From assembly GCA_937991535.1 (NCBI GenBank), contig CALKHN010000105.1, positions 1 to 29,807 of the forward strand: a stretch of 29,807 nucleotides of DNA, written 5' to 3'. How positions within the stretch are numbered: the stretch's first letter is position 1; every line of letters starts with the position of its first letter. A model generated the notes under the pieces. The model had not been told where the DNA came from. It worked only from the letters and a program-made list of their open reading frames with translations, and made no database searches. Source of the DNA: an uncultured Sphingobacteriales bacterium. Its GTDB lineage: Bacteria > Bacteroidota > Bacteroidia > Chitinophagales > Chitinophagaceae. This document shows, piece after piece, positions 23,562-29,807 of the stretch. The position numbers were made by a program, and so were the translations under genes.

Positions 23562-24788
23562 ATGACAACAGTTTCAAAACCTGGTATCCGTGGATGGATG
23601 GTCGTTATCATGCTCTGCTTCGTTGGAGCATTGAACTACCTCGACAGGATAATGATCACCACTATGCGCAGTTCCATCACGGCGGCTATTCCAATGACTG
23701 ATGCAGAGTTCGGATTGCTTACATCCGTATTTCTTTGGGTTTACGGACTGTTAAGTCCTTTTGCGGGTTACCTGGCCGATAAATTCAACAGGAGCAGGGT
23801 AATCATCATCAGTTTGTTTGTATGGTCTGTTATTACCTGGCTCACCTCTTATGCCACTTCCTTCGAAACCTTGCTGGCTACCCGTGCACTCATGGGTATC
23901 AGCGAAGCCTGTTACATTCCTGCTGCACTGGCCCTGATAGCAGATTATCACAGCAGTTCTTCCAGATCATTAGCAACAGGCATTCATATGGCAGGTATTA
24001 TGGTAGGTCAAAGCCTGGGTTTTATAGGAGGATGGATTGCTGAAGATCATACATGGACACATGCATTCAGCATATTTGGTATGATAGGAATACTATATGC
24101 CTTCATCCTCTTTTTTGCGCTGAAGGATCCTCCCTACAAAAAAGAGTTGCATAAAATGCAAAAAGATAAATCAGTTGGATTTCTAAAAGGAATAAAAAAG
24201 CTGTTCAGTCATCGATCATTTAATCTTATGATCGCTTTTTGGGGAGTTACCAGCATGGTAACCTGGACTTTGGTAGGTTGGCTGCCTACTTACTACAAGG
24301 AACAATTCGATCTTTCACAATCAATAGCAGGACTATATGCTACAGGATATTTGTACCCTGCTTCAATTGTAGGTCTGTTATTAGGAGGTTTTTTAGCCGA
24401 CCGGTATGGCAGGTCTAACAACAAAGCACGGATACTCGTAACGGTAATGGGTCTCTGCATTGCCGCACCTTCAGTATTTATTGCTGCCAGTACAGACATT
24501 ATATCGCTTGCAGTAGTTTGCTTTATTCTCTACATCATTACAAAATCATTTAGCGACACCAATACAATGCCCATATTATGCCTCGTGGTAGACCCTGGCT
24601 ATCGTGCAACAGCATACGGTATCCTTAACTTATTCGGTTGTTTGCTAGGTGGGATAGGGTTATACCTGAGTGGTTGGCTTCATGATCATCACGTTCACCT
24701 GGGGCAGATATATCAAGTGGGTGCATTCCTGTTATTGGGAGGGGCAATCTTACTATTTATGGTACGGCCTCGGTTTAAAGAAGCCTGA
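23562..24788 (+). CDS. MFS transporter, anion:cation symporter-like
   Basis: The 408-residue product is a 12-helix major facilitator. The first helix ends LNYLDRIMITTM, helices 2-3 are joined by the family motif A (GYLADKFNRSRV, about 67-78), and RALMGISEACYIPAA follows in helix 4. A central cytoplasmic loop (KKELHKMQKDKSVGF) splits the two halves, and a second motif-A-like GGFLADRYGRS is in the C-terminal half. The pattern resembles the ACS family, whose members carry hexuronates, phthalate, sialate and similar organic anions with H+ or Na+. It is the last gene of the operon, 53 nt after the SDR, and is the likely inner-membrane route for the product made in the periplasm. No clear terminator follows it. 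Confidence 0.93.
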   Translation: MTTVSKPGIRGWMVVIMLCFVGALNYLDRIMITTMRSSITAAIPMTDAEFGLLTSVFLWVYGLLSPFAGYLADKFNRSRVIIISLFVWSVITWLTSYATSFETLLATRALMGISEACYIPAALALIADYHSSSSRSLATGIHMAGIMVGQSLGFIGGWIAEDHTWTHAFSIFGMIGILYAFILFFALKDPPYKKELHKMQKDKSVGFLKGIKKLFSHRSFNLMIAFWGVTSMVTWTLVGWLPTYYKEQFDLSQSIAGLYATGYLYPASIVGLLLGGFLADRYGRSNNKARILVTVMGLCIAAPSVFIAASTDIISLAVVCFILYIITKSFSDTNTMPILCLVVDPGYRATAYGILNLFGCLLGGIGLYLSGWLHDHHVHLGQIYQVGAFLLLGGAILLFMVRPRFKEA

Positions 24789-26265
24789 TCAACCAAATTG
24801 TCGTCTGAGGGATAAAATAATGCAACTAAAAGGCAAGTAAATAAAAAATAGGCTCTTTTTCCTGAATAGCTTTGCATGGCAATAATACCATAACTGCAAA
24901 AGGATAATGGCCCATGGCAACAACCTTGAGCTTGTTTATGATTCTTTGGATAAACCCTACTTTTCCAATGAGCCGCATGTGATGATAGCCAAGAAATTAA
25001 AACCCTGGCAGATGAAAAGGGTTGGTTAGAATATTCGCAGCGGCATTTTACCGGCAGATTTGTTGCGTCTGAAATGTTACTGCTTAAGCGATATACGGGA
25101 GAAAAGTCATGGCAGGTGGCCAAACATTTTCAATTTCAGAATCTTCCAGTTGAGGTTAAGCAGGCAGAACTATTTTAATTTCATTTACAAAACGTTAAAA
25201 AAACATTTTCTATGCTACTGCAAGAAATTAAAGATCGGCTGCCCCAATCATCTCCCGCGGACGTGGTTGATTTGACTATAGCGTTTGAACGTACTTTGCA
25301 AAAGCTATCTATTGGCGAAGCAATTGAAAAGATGAAGATCTACAATCTTCTGTACTTGGTTTTTTGAGTACGTGAATTCTAATCTTCTGGCATTTTATGA
25401 GGTCATTTAACTGAATGAAAGGTCAGCTGCAAGGCTGTTGGATGCCCGACCAACATTTCCGTAAAAAGGTTGTGTAATCTGCCTAGCGCACAATCAAAGG
25501 TAATAGTTTAACAGACCAAATTCTGGTTGATAAGGTATTACTGGCGACCCTAATGTATTTAAGGTTATTATAAAAGACACACGGCCTGATACCGGAATTG
25601 CTTTCACAAATGATGCCGGGGTTCAAAGACAGAAAGGATATCGCACTGGATATTTACTTCTGGCTTATCCATCAACAAATGGTAAAATCGACCAGTATTA
25701 TTGTATGCACGCTGTTCTCATCGCACAAATACAGAAAACGAATGATGACTGTAGCAAAATGAACAGTAAATGCTTATCTGCAAAATATTTTGTGTGCATC
25801 TTAGTTATTTATTAACTTGTTGAGTGCATTTATACCACTCTTTCTCACCCTAAACCTGTGGCTGAGGAGGCGCATGCATTAGAGGCAGGTTATGGAAAAC
25901 ATCAGGCTAAGAGCACTCAGGCATCGCAGCAAAACATATATAGCACTGCATTTTACCCGGAACATTGCCATAAATAATATTTTAAATTATTGAACTGCGC
26001 CGCAGCGAGTAACACCCACGACTGTTGGTATATTCCAGTGCAGGAAGCGGACTATAAAACATTTCAGCAAATGGGGAGCGGCAAGGCAATTTTGGATAAA
26101 CATTTGGTCGACATTATCAATCCATTTAATGATTTATGGAGGAAAAACGACGTAGAATGGCAGGACGGATTGCTCTAATAGCAATTCAGCATGTATAATG
26201 CTAACCCATTCATTTTCAATATCCAATTTTTTAGCCCAGCGACGTATTATAGCATAAATCTACGC
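24789..26265. other. Gene-poor stretch with short remnants
   Basis: No intact gene of recognisable family is seen on either strand in these nearly 1.5 kb. There is a frameshifted remnant (24907-25178, listed separately), a 51-codon frame at 25212-25367 (MLLQEIKDRLPQSSPADVV onward) that could be a second fragment, and a frame at 25990-26178 with a TTG start (ending KNDVEWQDGLL) that I cannot assign. Around 25550-25760 two overlapping frames look protein-like for 50-60 residues each but have no credible start. Together these suggest decayed genes between the catabolic locus and the cassette array. No tRNA, IS end or CRISPR is seen. Confidence 0.5.
24907..25178 (+). pseudogene. Frameshifted remnant of an unrecognised gene
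   Basis: A frame opens at ATG 24907 (AHGNNLELVYDSLDKPYFSN) and continues to HVMIAKKLK near 25002. There the sense passes to the -1 frame with TLADEKGWLEYSQRHFTG and GRFVASEMLLLKRYTGEKSW, ending at TAA 25176-25178. Loss of one A in the A-run at 24999-25002 explains the break. The joined product would be about 90 residues and reads like a continuous protein, but I do not recognise the family, and the true start may be further upstream. Confidence 0.35.
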
Positions 26266-26282
26266 GTTACTTGCAATGCTAA

Positions 26283-26963
26283 ATGACAGACATTACTACC
26301 ATAGAACTTAAGAACATTGACTCTGACGACGTATCTGACGTGTTAGTAAAAGTGGAGAAATCTTTCGGCTTCAAGTTTGGTAAGACTGAACTTAAAGACG
26401 TAAATACATTCGGTGAACTCTGCGACATAATTACAAGCAAGGTTCAGGGCGACAATTCAAATGACTGCACGACACAGCAAGCATTTTATAAACTACGGAA
26501 CGCCATATCTGCGACACTACTTATTGACAAAAACATTATAACGACTGACACAGATTTGCAAGAACTTTTTCCCAGACACAACCGCAGACAGAAAATTGCA
26601 GCAGTAGAAAGTGAGTTGGGTTTCAAGACAAAAATATTGCGACCCAAATATTGGATTACAGGAACACTTGCTATAATTCTTATTGCTTCGTTCATCGGAC
26701 TTTTTATATTTTGGAAGGTTGGGCTTACTAGTTTAATTTTTTCAATAGTTGGTTTCAACCTTGCGACAAAATTTGCAAATGAACTTGACCTGCAAACAGT
26801 TGGACAAATTGCAGAAAAGATTACAAGAGAAAATTATTTAACGGCAAGACGTAATCCCGCGACTGTAAACAAAAATGAAATTGCACAAAAAGTAAAAGAA
26901 CTTTTCAGCAAAGACTTAGACTTAGAAGAATCAGTATTAACAAGACAAGCAACATTCGTGTGA
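26283..26963 (+). CDS. Cassette 1 protein: ACP-like N-terminus plus membrane hairpin
   Basis: The 226-residue product is not a family I can name. Residues about 10-55 (DSDDVSDVLVKVEKSF then KDVNTFGELCDIITSK) resemble the second half of an acyl carrier protein. Asp13-Ser14 falls at the distance from Phe28 where the phosphopantetheine Asp-Ser of an ACP would be, but helix I is missing, so carrier function is doubtful. Two membrane segments follow (about 124-144, TGTLAIILIASFIGLFIFW, and 147-163), then a soluble C-terminal part (TVGQIAEKITRENY to VLTRQATFV). The ATG is 17 nt from the cassette boundary and the stop 8 nt from the right-hand site. No promoter is visible within the unit. Cytoplasmic face and membrane association are inferred. 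Confidence 0.75.
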   Translation: MTDITTIELKNIDSDDVSDVLVKVEKSFGFKFGKTELKDVNTFGELCDIITSKVQGDNSNDCTTQQAFYKLRNAISATLLIDKNIITTDTDLQELFPRHNRRQKIAAVESELGFKTKILRPKYWITGTLAIILIASFIGLFIFWKVGLTSLIFSIVGFNLATKFANELDLQTVGQIAEKITRENYLTARRNPATVNKNEIAQKVKELFSKDLDLEESVLTRQATFV

Positions 26964-26970
26964 CAGAGAA

Positions 26971-27174
26971 GCACTGCAAGTAACATTCGGTTTGCTGCTA
27001 TGCTGGCTGATGAATATATTCTCATCGTTCTGTTCGCTATCAGCTTTTGTTTCGTCTGAAGAATATAACTGAGCTTTAGTTGTTATCTTCATCATTAGTT
27101 TTTCAAGCGGATGTGGTTCCGGGCTGGACATTATAAAATACCAGCACAGCAGCAAGCCATCAACGTTAGCACCA
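26971..27174. repeat. attC-like site after cassette 1 (divergent member)
   Basis: Outer arms: GCACTGCAAGTAAC (26971-26984) pairs, with one mismatch, with the left end of cassette 1 (26266-26279). Inner arms: GGTTTGCTGCTATGCTGG (26989-27006) and CCAGCACAGCAGCAAGCC (27141-27158), 16 of 18 paired. The site ends ATCAAC then G^TTAGCACCA, the first bases of cassette 2 (27165-27174). Length is about 195 nt. The interior shares GCTTTTGTTTCGTCTGA (27043-27059) with the sites at 27852 and 28823, so it belongs to the same repeat family, although its arms differ. Confidence 0.75.
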
Positions 27175-27179
27175 AGGTT

Positions 27180-27833
27180 ATGAAGACCGTTAAGCAGACA
27201 ATCATCTTGACTATTATAATCTTCACAAGTTTGACACTTCTAACAATGAAGGAAGATGCTCTTACTGATGGTATTAATTCATATGGCTTCCCATTGACTT
27301 TTTACACATACTTCGGCGGAAAATGCGAGAACTGTTATGAAGACTATGGTTTAAAAATATCTCACTTACTTGAAGACATCGGACTCATGGCAGTTTTTTC
27401 TTTTCTTGCAATACGATTGAAGAATAAAGTATTCAGAGTAGCAACTATCTTTTTACTCATTTTAGCATTTACAAGTTGCTCTGAGAAAAAAACATCCAAT
27501 GCAAAAGATGCTTACAAATATTGGGCTGGGGTAAATCCATCTGCAGACATTGAATTGTTAAAGGGGCAGTACTGGCAATCTGCACACTGGACAAAAGAAT
27601 ATATAATGTATTTAAAAATCAAACCGACAAAAGTTTGGTGGGATGAATACTTAAAACAAAATTCAATCACCAAAGATACTAGCGACTGGGCAAAGCCTAT
27701 AGATGCACCAATTTGGTTCACCCCTCCAAACAATGCAATTCGGTACGTTAGTGTTCACAACTTTGATCAAGGTTCAAGATGTTTTCGTGATACAACAACA
27801 GGTATTTGTTATATTTATGAAATTCAACTTTGA
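27180..27833 (+). CDS. Cassette 2 protein: membrane segment followed by internal lipoprotein-like module
   Basis: The frame is open from 27111, but that start lies inside the attC-like repeat. ATG 27180, 15 nt past the cassette boundary as in the other units, is preferred and gives 217 residues. Residues 6-22 form a membrane segment, then SYGFPLTFYTYFGGKCENCY (34-53) with a CxxC pair, and a second membrane segment around 63-80. At 85-100 RVATIFLLILAFTSC looks like a complete lipoprotein signal with Cys100, followed by SEKKTSN and a soluble module (KYWAGVNPSADIELLKGQYW, KPTKVWWDEYLKQN). It therefore reads like two small genes joined in frame. Family unknown, and no catalytic residues are assignable. 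Confidence 0.72.
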   Translation: MKTVKQTIILTIIIFTSLTLLTMKEDALTDGINSYGFPLTFYTYFGGKCENCYEDYGLKISHLLEDIGLMAVFSFLAIRLKNKVFRVATIFLLILAFTSCSEKKTSNAKDAYKYWAGVNPSADIELLKGQYWQSAHWTKEYIMYLKIKPTKVWWDEYLKQNSITKDTSDWAKPIDAPIWFTPPNNAIRYVSVHNFDQGSRCFRDTTTGICYIYEIQL

Positions 27834-27851
27834 CAAGTTACAAAGAAACAC

Positions 27852-28055
27852 TGGTGCTAACAGCAGGTTGGCATAAATGCGGGCAGACGGAAAACGTTCG
27901 TCAACTTTTGGTTCTTTGTTTTGGCTTTTGTTCCGGCTGACCGAACGCAATCGGCAAAGTTCTATAACTTGTACTTTAACTAAATAATCAGCTTCAGCAG
28001 CCGGGCGGGACGGAATGCTATTATCCGCACTTCGCCAACCTGTAACGTAAGCTGC
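27852..28055. repeat. attC-like site after cassette 2
   Basis: Outer arm TGGTGCTAAC (27852-27861) is the exact complement of the first 10 bases of cassette 2. Inner arms CAGGTTGGCATAAATGCGG (27864-27882) and CCGCACTTCGCCAACCTG (28025-28042) pair over 9 + 5 bp with a small unpaired bulge. The site ends TAAC then G^TAAGCTGC (28047-28055), the start of cassette 3. About 195 nt long. The interior (27883-28024) matches the site at 28823 closely, including GCTTTTGTTCC and ACTTTAACTAAATAATCA. Confidence 0.8.
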
Positions 28056-28062
28056 AATTTTT

Positions 28063-28803
28063 ATGAAGTTCACACTCTTAACAACATTTTTGACAAGCAC
28101 ATTATTTTTCGGCTGTTCTAACGGACAGACAAAGAATAATTCTATTTCTGCGACGAAGCAAAATAAAACAATGGACAATTTTGAATACTCTTTAAAATCC
28201 GCTCATCCTCAAGCACAAGTTTTAATGAAAGATGAATTTTATTGGAGCCCAATTGAAGAAACCGGACCATTTGGTAGCGATGATGGCTGGGACGCTGCAT
28301 ATGGTTTTAGACAGTGGAGACTTACAAATAAAACAGCAAGTCCTGTGAGTTATTTGAATGAGCTTATTGCTCGCTGGCAATACCCTTACTTTGACTACAA
28401 CGAGATGGACACAACAAAAATAAAAGAGTACATTAATAAAAAAGAAGATCTTGACGAAGAAACAATTAAACAACGAATTCAAACTCTAAAGGACATTAGC
28501 AAAAATTCGCCTGACACATCAATAAAATTGGATGACAATCAACTAAGGGAAGTGGTAATTTCATCTTCTAATAGTATGGGAAGTGTTTACTTACTGGGGC
28601 AAGACAATGCAATTATAGGAACCGGCTTTGCACAATTTGTCTTAGAAGGACGTATTGATAACGATATCAAGGGCTTGACAATTACTGCAATTAAAAGACA
28701 GTTACTTCCTTTGCTCATTAATCGTTATGACAATAATTACAGAGACAAAAGAAAAGACCAGTTGACAAAAATGCTTGAAGTAGTTAATAATGTAACTCTA
28801 TAG
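28063..28803 (+). CDS. Cassette 3 protein: lipoprotein of unknown function
   Basis: The 246-residue product starts with a lipoprotein signal, MKFTLLTTFLTSTLFFGC, with Cys18 followed by SNGQTKNN. The mature protein is soluble and charged: DEFYWSPIEETGPFGSDDGW (aromatic/acidic block near residues 64-83), YGFRQWRLTN, PYFDYNEMD, a helical stretch around 135-165 (EEDLDEETIKQRI-like), and VVISSSNSMGSVYLLGQDNA. I do not recognise the family. The SDDG-x-DxxYxFRxWR pattern is seen in small soluble proteins of Bacteroidota, possibly immunity-like, but I cannot support a function. The ATG is 16 nt after the cassette boundary and the stop lies 20 nt before the right-hand site. Outer-membrane or periplasmic anchoring is inferred from the signal. 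Confidence 0.82.
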   Translation: MKFTLLTTFLTSTLFFGCSNGQTKNNSISATKQNKTMDNFEYSLKSAHPQAQVLMKDEFYWSPIEETGPFGSDDGWDAAYGFRQWRLTNKTASPVSYLNELIARWQYPYFDYNEMDTTKIKEYINKKEDLDEETIKQRIQTLKDISKNSPDTSIKLDDNQLREVVISSSNSMGSVYLLGQDNAIIGTGFAQFVLEGRIDNDIKGLTITAIKRQLLPLLINRYDNNYRDKRKDQLTKMLEVVNNVTL

Positions 28804-28822
28804 TACATCCAGACTAAAAACC

Positions 28823-29025
28823 GCAGCTTACATCAGGTTGGCATAAATGCGGGCAGACTAAAAACGTTCGTCAACTTTTGGCTCTTTGTTTAGCTTTTGT
28901 TCCTGCAGACGGAAAGCTATCGGCAAAAATCTATAAGTTGTACTTTAACTAAATAATCAACTTCGGTAGCCGGGCTGGAAGGATCGCTATTATCCGCACT
29001 TCGCCAACCTGTAACGTTGTATGTA
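28823..29025. repeat. attC-like site after cassette 3
   Basis: Outer arm GCAGCTTAC (28823-28831) is the exact complement of the first 9 bases of cassette 3, and pairing resumes after two bases (AAAAA / TTTTT). Inner arms CAGGTTGGCATAAATGCGG (28834-28852) and CCGCACTTCGCCAACCTG (28994-29011) are identical to those of the site at 27852. It ends TAAC then G^TTGTATGTA (29016-29025), the start of cassette 4. Length is about 194 nt. Confidence 0.8.
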
Positions 29026-29050
29026 ATTTTAAACTGACATTTCGTTATTA

Positions 29051-29710
29051 ATGAGACACATCCCCCCAGCCTTAAAACAAAAATCATTTCACTGCCCACA
29101 TTGTGGCGTGTTGTCGGAACAAATTTGGTCAGACAATGTATCAGGACAATATCCCTACGTCCCGCCACACGGGGGACAAACTCATCTTGCTTCTTTTCGG
29201 TTAGTAAAATACTTAGCGGCAAAATGCACTCATTGTAACGACTTCTCAATTTGGCTAACAGACAAAATGGTTTACCCATTGACAGGTAACGTTGAAATGG
29301 CAAACCCCGACTTGCCGGAAAACATAAAAAATGACTATAATGAAGCCAAAGACATTGTAAACATTTCACCAAGAGGTGCCGCAGCTTTGTTGCGACTTGC
29401 TGTACAAAAACTCTGCATCCATTTAGGAGAGAAAGGTAAAAATATAAATGACGACATTGAAAGCCTTGTAAAAAAAGGTTTACCAAAAACAATGCAGCAG
29501 GCTCTTGACAGTGTTCGTGTTGTGGGCAACAACGCTGTTCATCCAGGGACAATTGATTTGAATGATAAAATTGAAATTGCTTACGCTTTGTTCGGTTTTG
29601 TAAATGTTATTTGTGAAGTTTTAATTAGTCAGCCAAAGAAAATCCAAGAGTTTTACGAAAAGAATATTCCGGAAGGAATTAGAAACGGAATTGAGAAAAG
29701 AGATAGTTAA
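29051..29710 (+). CDS. Cassette 4 protein: zinc ribbon plus DUF4145
   Basis: The 219-residue product has an N-terminal zinc ribbon with Cys15, Cys18 (HCPHCG) and Cys59, Cys62 (KCTHCN), and a C-terminal DUF4145 domain (about 95-190) with the family pattern SPRGAAALLRLAVQKLC and VRVVGNNAVHPGTI. DUF4145 occurs alone or joined to nucleases and other defence proteins and is thought to be a regulatory or nucleic-acid-linked domain; no enzymatic activity can be claimed. There is no signal peptide, so it is cytoplasmic. It starts 35 nt after the cassette boundary, the longest such distance in the array, and ends 35 nt before the right-hand site. Confidence 0.85.
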   Translation: MRHIPPALKQKSFHCPHCGVLSEQIWSDNVSGQYPYVPPHGGQTHLASFRLVKYLAAKCTHCNDFSIWLTDKMVYPLTGNVEMANPDLPENIKNDYNEAKDIVNISPRGAAALLRLAVQKLCIHLGEKGKNINDDIESLVKKGLPKTMQQALDSVRVVGNNAVHPGTIDLNDKIEIAYALFGFVNVICEVLISQPKKIQEFYEKNIPEGIRNGIEKRDS

Positions 29711-29745
29711 CAATTTTTCTATCTAATTAACGGTTAGACAAAAAC

Positions 29746-29807
29746 TACATACAACATATAGGGCTTAAACGAAGTGTAGTGTAGCGGAACTTCGATTTAA
29801 GCCTCTG
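29746..29807. repeat. Short attC-like site after cassette 4 (cut by window edge)
   Basis: Outer arm TACATACAAC (29746-29755) is the exact complement of the start of cassette 4. Inner arms GGCTTAAACGAAGT (29762-29775) and ACTTCGATTTAAGCC (29789-29803) pair fully except for one extra T on the right arm, a single extrahelical base as in classical attC sites. The loop is 13 nt. The final boundary lies beyond the window, but the whole site should be roughly 70-80 nt, a normal attC length. Confidence 0.72.

Larger units (their letters stand above)
26266..29807 (+). mobile_element. Integron-like gene-cassette array (four cassettes, no integrase in view)
   Basis: Four genes, all plus strand, each lie in a unit with this order: a boundary G^TT or G^TA, 15-35 nt, the ATG, one CDS, 8-35 nt, then a structured site. 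In each unit the first bases are repeated as a reverse complement at the start of its own right-hand site: GTTACTTGCA 26266 / TGCAAGTAAC 26975; GTTAGCACCA 27165 / TGGTGCTAAC 27852; GTAAGCTGC 28047 / GCAGCTTAC 28823; GTTGTATGTA 29016 / TACATACAAC 29746. Weaker pairing continues for several more bases. These sequences differ from unit to unit, as expected if each unit once closed into a circle at an attC site. Unit sizes are about 899, 882 and 969 nt, and the fourth runs off the window. The window shows no integrase or attI, and the left boundary of the first unit is not resolved. Confidence 0.75.

Noticed and set aside
25990..26178. 62-residue frame starting with TTG
   Set aside because: No recognisable family, no promoter or ribosome-binding context, unusual composition, and placement in a decayed stretch; not called as a gene.
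26130..26265. A fifth attC-like site before cassette 1
   Set aside because: Possible arms GATTTATG (about 26132) and CATAAATC (about 26253) exist, and a TAATGCTAAC near 26203 looks like an outer arm, but no matching private complement was found upstream, so it is left as unresolved.
27111..27179. Upstream start for the cassette 2 gene
   Set aside because: It lies within the attC-like site; the ATG at 27180 keeps the 15-35 nt spacing from boundary to start seen in all cassettes and begins a membrane segment directly.
27774..28178. Minus-strand reading frame across the attC-like site (product with VTGWRSADNS)
   Set aside because: A near-identical peptide arises from the repeat at 28823-29025 (minus frame 28917-29552). 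It is only the translation of the repeat, overlaps real cassette genes on the other strand, and has no start or context of its own.
26971..29025. Repeats as MITEs or insertion-sequence remnants
   Set aside because: A MITE would have the same ends in every copy and create direct target duplications. Here the outer arms differ from copy to copy and pair with the far end of the neighbouring gene unit, which insertion elements do not explain.
27852..29025. CRISPR array
   Set aside because: Only two close copies, about 970 nt apart, with coding genes between them; no short regularly spaced repeats and no cas genes.

Overview
The window looks like chromosomal DNA of a Bacteroidota bacterium, probably a Chitinophagaceae-like soil or plant-associated member. 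The signs are a SusC/SusD pair, lipoprotein and TonB-plug features of the Bacteroidota kind, promoters of the TTTG / TAnnTTTG type, and few Shine-Dalgarno sequences. The family-level placement is inference.

Positions 1-24788 form one large, apparently co-regulated catabolic locus. At the left, on the minus strand, are a partial secreted glycosidase-like gene (1-472), a terminator, susD and susC. A FadR-type GntR regulator (5770-6501) is divergent from susC. A seven-gene plus-strand operon (6719-13439) encodes two unrecognised twin-arginine-leader proteins, an Asp-box sialidase-like protein, an SGNH esterase, an AstE/AspA-type deacylase, an SDR and a threonine-synthase-like PLP enzyme. It converges on a three-gene minus-strand operon (17880-13505): DUF1080 fused to a YVTN propeller, an acetamidase/formamidase, and a second propeller. 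Divergent from that is a seven-gene plus-strand operon (18002-24788): RidA, M81/MlrC-like hydrolase, SMP-30 lactonase-like, NanM-like kelch protein, aldo/keto reductase, SDR and MFS transporter. Four copies of a palindrome with core ATGTA-N-TACAT sit at the susC, 6719 and 17880/18002 promoters. They fit the FadR-subfamily operator rule (GTM-N-KAC), so the GntR protein probably controls all four transcription units. The enzymes suggest import and breakdown of a glycosylated or N-acylated compound, with at least five steps acting on C-N bonds. The substrate is not identifiable from sequence.

Positions 24789-26265 hold no convincing intact gene, only short reading frames and one frameshifted remnant.

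Positions 26266-29807 are different: four single-gene units, all in the same direction, separated by structured repeats. Each unit begins with a sequence (GTT/GTA plus 7 or so bases) whose exact reverse complement lies just after its own gene, and that complement differs from unit to unit. Each right end then carries a second inverted pair shared in layout between units. This is the layout of integron gene cassettes with attC sites, although three of the sites are unusually long (about 200 nt) and no integrase is in the window. The passenger genes encode an ACP-like membrane protein, a membrane/lipoprotein fusion, a lipoprotein and a zinc-ribbon DUF4145 protein. This array is the most unusual object in the window.
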